DNA of 6,414 bases from assembly GCA_003484865.1 (NCBI GenBank), contig DMZT01000147.1, forward strand, positions 1-6,414, read 5' to 3'. The number at the start of each line of letters is the position of its first letter. Position 1 is the first letter of the stretch. Below, piece after piece: positions 5,319 to 6,414 of this stretch. The stretch is from Stenotrophomonas sp. GTDB lineage: Bacteria; Pseudomonadota; Gammaproteobacteria; Xanthomonadales; Xanthomonadaceae. The translations under genes were made by a program, and so were the position numbers. Below the pieces are notes generated by a model. It worked only from the letters and a program-made list of their open reading frames with translations. It had not been told where the DNA came from and searched no databases.

Positions 5319-6332
5319 ATGGAGATGACGACCTGGCTGCCGGTGGCATGGTTCGCGGTGATCGGCTTTGGTGTGCTGATGTACGTGGTGCTGGATGGCT
5401 TCGTGCTTGGCATCGGTATCCTCGCGCCGATGGCCGAGGATGAAGAACAGCTCGACATCATGATGAACACCGCCGCCCCGATCTGGGACGGCAACGAAAC
5501 CTGGCTGGTGCTGGGCGGGGCCGGGCTGATGGCGGCCTTCCCGAAGGCCTACGCGGCGCTGCTGTCGGCGCTGTACCTGCCGGTCCTGTTGCTGGTGGTC
5601 GCGCTGGTGTTCCGCGGCGTGGCCTTCGAATTCCGCTTCAAGGCGCACCGCTCGCGCAAGCTGTGGAGCGTGGCATTCGGCCTGGGCTCGCTGCTGGCCG
5701 CCTTCGCGCAGGGCGTGATTCTCGGCGCACTCGTGCAGGGCCTGCAGGTCGTGGATGGCCGCTATGTCGGCGGCGCCTTCAGCTGGTTCAGCCCGTTCTC
5801 GATGCTGACCGGCGCAGCTGTGGTGTTCGGTTACGCGCTGCTCGGCAGCACCTGGTTGATCCTCAAGACCGAAGGCCGCGAGCAGACCTTTGCACGCACC
5901 TTGACCCGCCCGCTGGTGGTGGCGGTGATCGTGTTCATGGGCTTGGTGAGCGCGTGGCTGCCGTTCCTGGATTCGCGCCTGATGGCGCGCTGGTTCAGCG
6001 ATGGCAACTTCTGGTGGCTCTCGCCGGTGCCGTTGCTGACGTTGGCGGTCGCCACCGCGCTGTGGCGCAGCGCGATGCATCCCAAGCGCGATCTGCCGCC
6101 GTTCCTGTTGACGCTGGCCCTGTTCATCCTCGGCTTCATCGGCCTGGTGCTGGGCATGTGGCCGTACCTGCTGCCGCCGAGCATGACGTTGTGGCAGGCC
6201 GCGGCGCCGGCCTCGTCGCTGAGCTTCAGCCTGGTCGGGCTGGTGATCCTGCTGCCGGTGATCCTGGGCTATACGGCCTGGTCGTACCGGGTGTTCCGCG
6301 GCAAGGTGCGGGCGGATGTGGGGTATCACTGA
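5319..6332 (+). CDS. cydB: Cytochrome bd-type quinol oxidase subunit II (CioB type)
   Basis: CydB is the second membrane subunit of the bd-type oxidase; it carries no catalytic quinol site and supports the haem-bearing subunit I, including proton access to the active site. This copy has 337 residues, typical of the CIO group. Family hallmarks are visible: LDGFVLGIG at 25-33 in the first helix, with Asp26, and WDGNETWL at 56-63, with Asp57, both corresponding to conserved acidic positions on the proton path. FPKAYAALLSALY follows in the next helix, and RGVAFEFRFK marks the loop after helix 3. The hydrophobic pattern suggests about eight to nine membrane helices, ending in a short basic tail. 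The ATG is one base after the cydA TGA and has a Shine-Dalgarno sequence inside cydA, so the two are surely co-transcribed. No small third subunit (CydX or the DUF2474-type peptide) is recognisable in the 82 bases downstream, although the window ends there. Confidence 0.96.
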   Translation: MEMTTWLPVAWFAVIGFGVLMYVVLDGFVLGIGILAPMAEDEEQLDIMMNTAAPIWDGNETWLVLGGAGLMAAFPKAYAALLSALYLPVLLLVVALVFRGVAFEFRFKAHRSRKLWSVAFGLGSLLAAFAQGVILGALVQGLQVVDGRYVGGAFSWFSPFSMLTGAAVVFGYALLGSTWLILKTEGREQTFARTLTRPLVVAVIVFMGLVSAWLPFLDSRLMARWFSDGNFWWLSPVPLLTLAVATALWRSAMHPKRDLPPFLLTLALFILGFIGLVLGMWPYLLPPSMTLWQAAAPASSLSFSLVGLVILLPVILGYTAWSYRVFRGKVRADVGYH

Positions 6333-6390
6333 GGAAAGCACGGTGGCTATTCCCGGTTCCGTGTGCGCGAGGGCGGTCAGACCCTGCCGG

Positions 6391-6414
6391 GACGCGCCGT
6401 AAACCCATCCCTGG
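6391..6414. repeat. Possible start of a dispersed intergenic repeat, cut by the window edge
   Basis: The last 24 bases (beginning GACGCGCCGT and ending ATCCCTGG) resemble the opening of a short palindromic repeat I recall as common between genes in Stenotrophomonas and Xanthomonas. The second half that would make the inverted repeat lies outside the window, so the call rests on memory only. The bases between the cydB stop and here (6333-6390) show no clear terminator and no convincing gene. Confidence 0.3.

Noticed and set aside
3896..5494. Long minus-strand open frame opposite cydA
   Set aside because: The product is a histidine-, arginine- and glutamine-rich antisense shadow with no recognisable family, and the plus-strand cydA is unambiguous.
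5208..6341. Long minus-strand open frame opposite cydB
   Set aside because: It has the same low-complexity shadow composition; cydB motifs on the plus strand account for the region.
6333..6400. A small third oxidase subunit downstream of cydB (GTG at 6342, 19 codons)
   Set aside because: The short frame is polar and cysteine- and arginine-containing, with no membrane helix, unlike CydX or DUF2474 peptides.

Overview
The window reads as high-GC chromosomal DNA of a gammaproteobacterium in the Xanthomonadaceae, most likely Stenotrophomonas or a close relative. The support is the strong G/C third-position bias, the character of the encoded proteins, and a long GC-rich inverted repeat that resembles interspersed repeats I recall from Stenotrophomonas genomes. 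I assign the genus from memory; no 16S or other marker is present.

Layout: two divergent gene groups share an intergenic region of about 330 bases (3592-3919). The minus-strand group, in order of transcription, is a secreted S9-family serine peptidase (3591-1225), a Nudix hydrolase (1217-777), a small four-helix membrane protein of unknown function (746-147), and the N-terminus of a probable secreted protein that starts with GTG at 95 and runs off the left edge. The gaps are 7, 30 and 51 bases, so the first three genes are probably one transcript. The plus-strand group is cydA (3920-5317) and cydB (5319-6332), one base apart, encoding both subunits of a bd-type quinol oxidase. The short Q-loop of subunit I points to the cyanide-insensitive oxidase (CIO, CioAB) branch.

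The divergent region carries a 122-base near-palindrome (3700-3821) with 31-base arms and an additional small hairpin at its tip. It is neither a gene nor an ordinary intrinsic terminator, and is best read as a non-autonomous, MITE- or REP-like repeat sitting between two promoter regions. The last bases of the window (about 6391-6414) may be the beginning of another dispersed repeat.

Functionally, CydAB is an inner-membrane terminal oxidase that couples quinol oxidation to oxygen reduction, while the peptidase acts in the periplasm or outside the cell. Nothing in the sequence ties the two groups to one pathway. Start choices matter here: cydA begins at a TTG with a perfect Shine-Dalgarno sequence, the peptidase begins at an internal ATG that opens a signal peptide, and the left-edge gene begins at GTG. 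I found no convincing undescribed biological system. The items most worth a second look are the large inverted repeat and a perfect 13-bp hairpin at the start of the Nudix gene.
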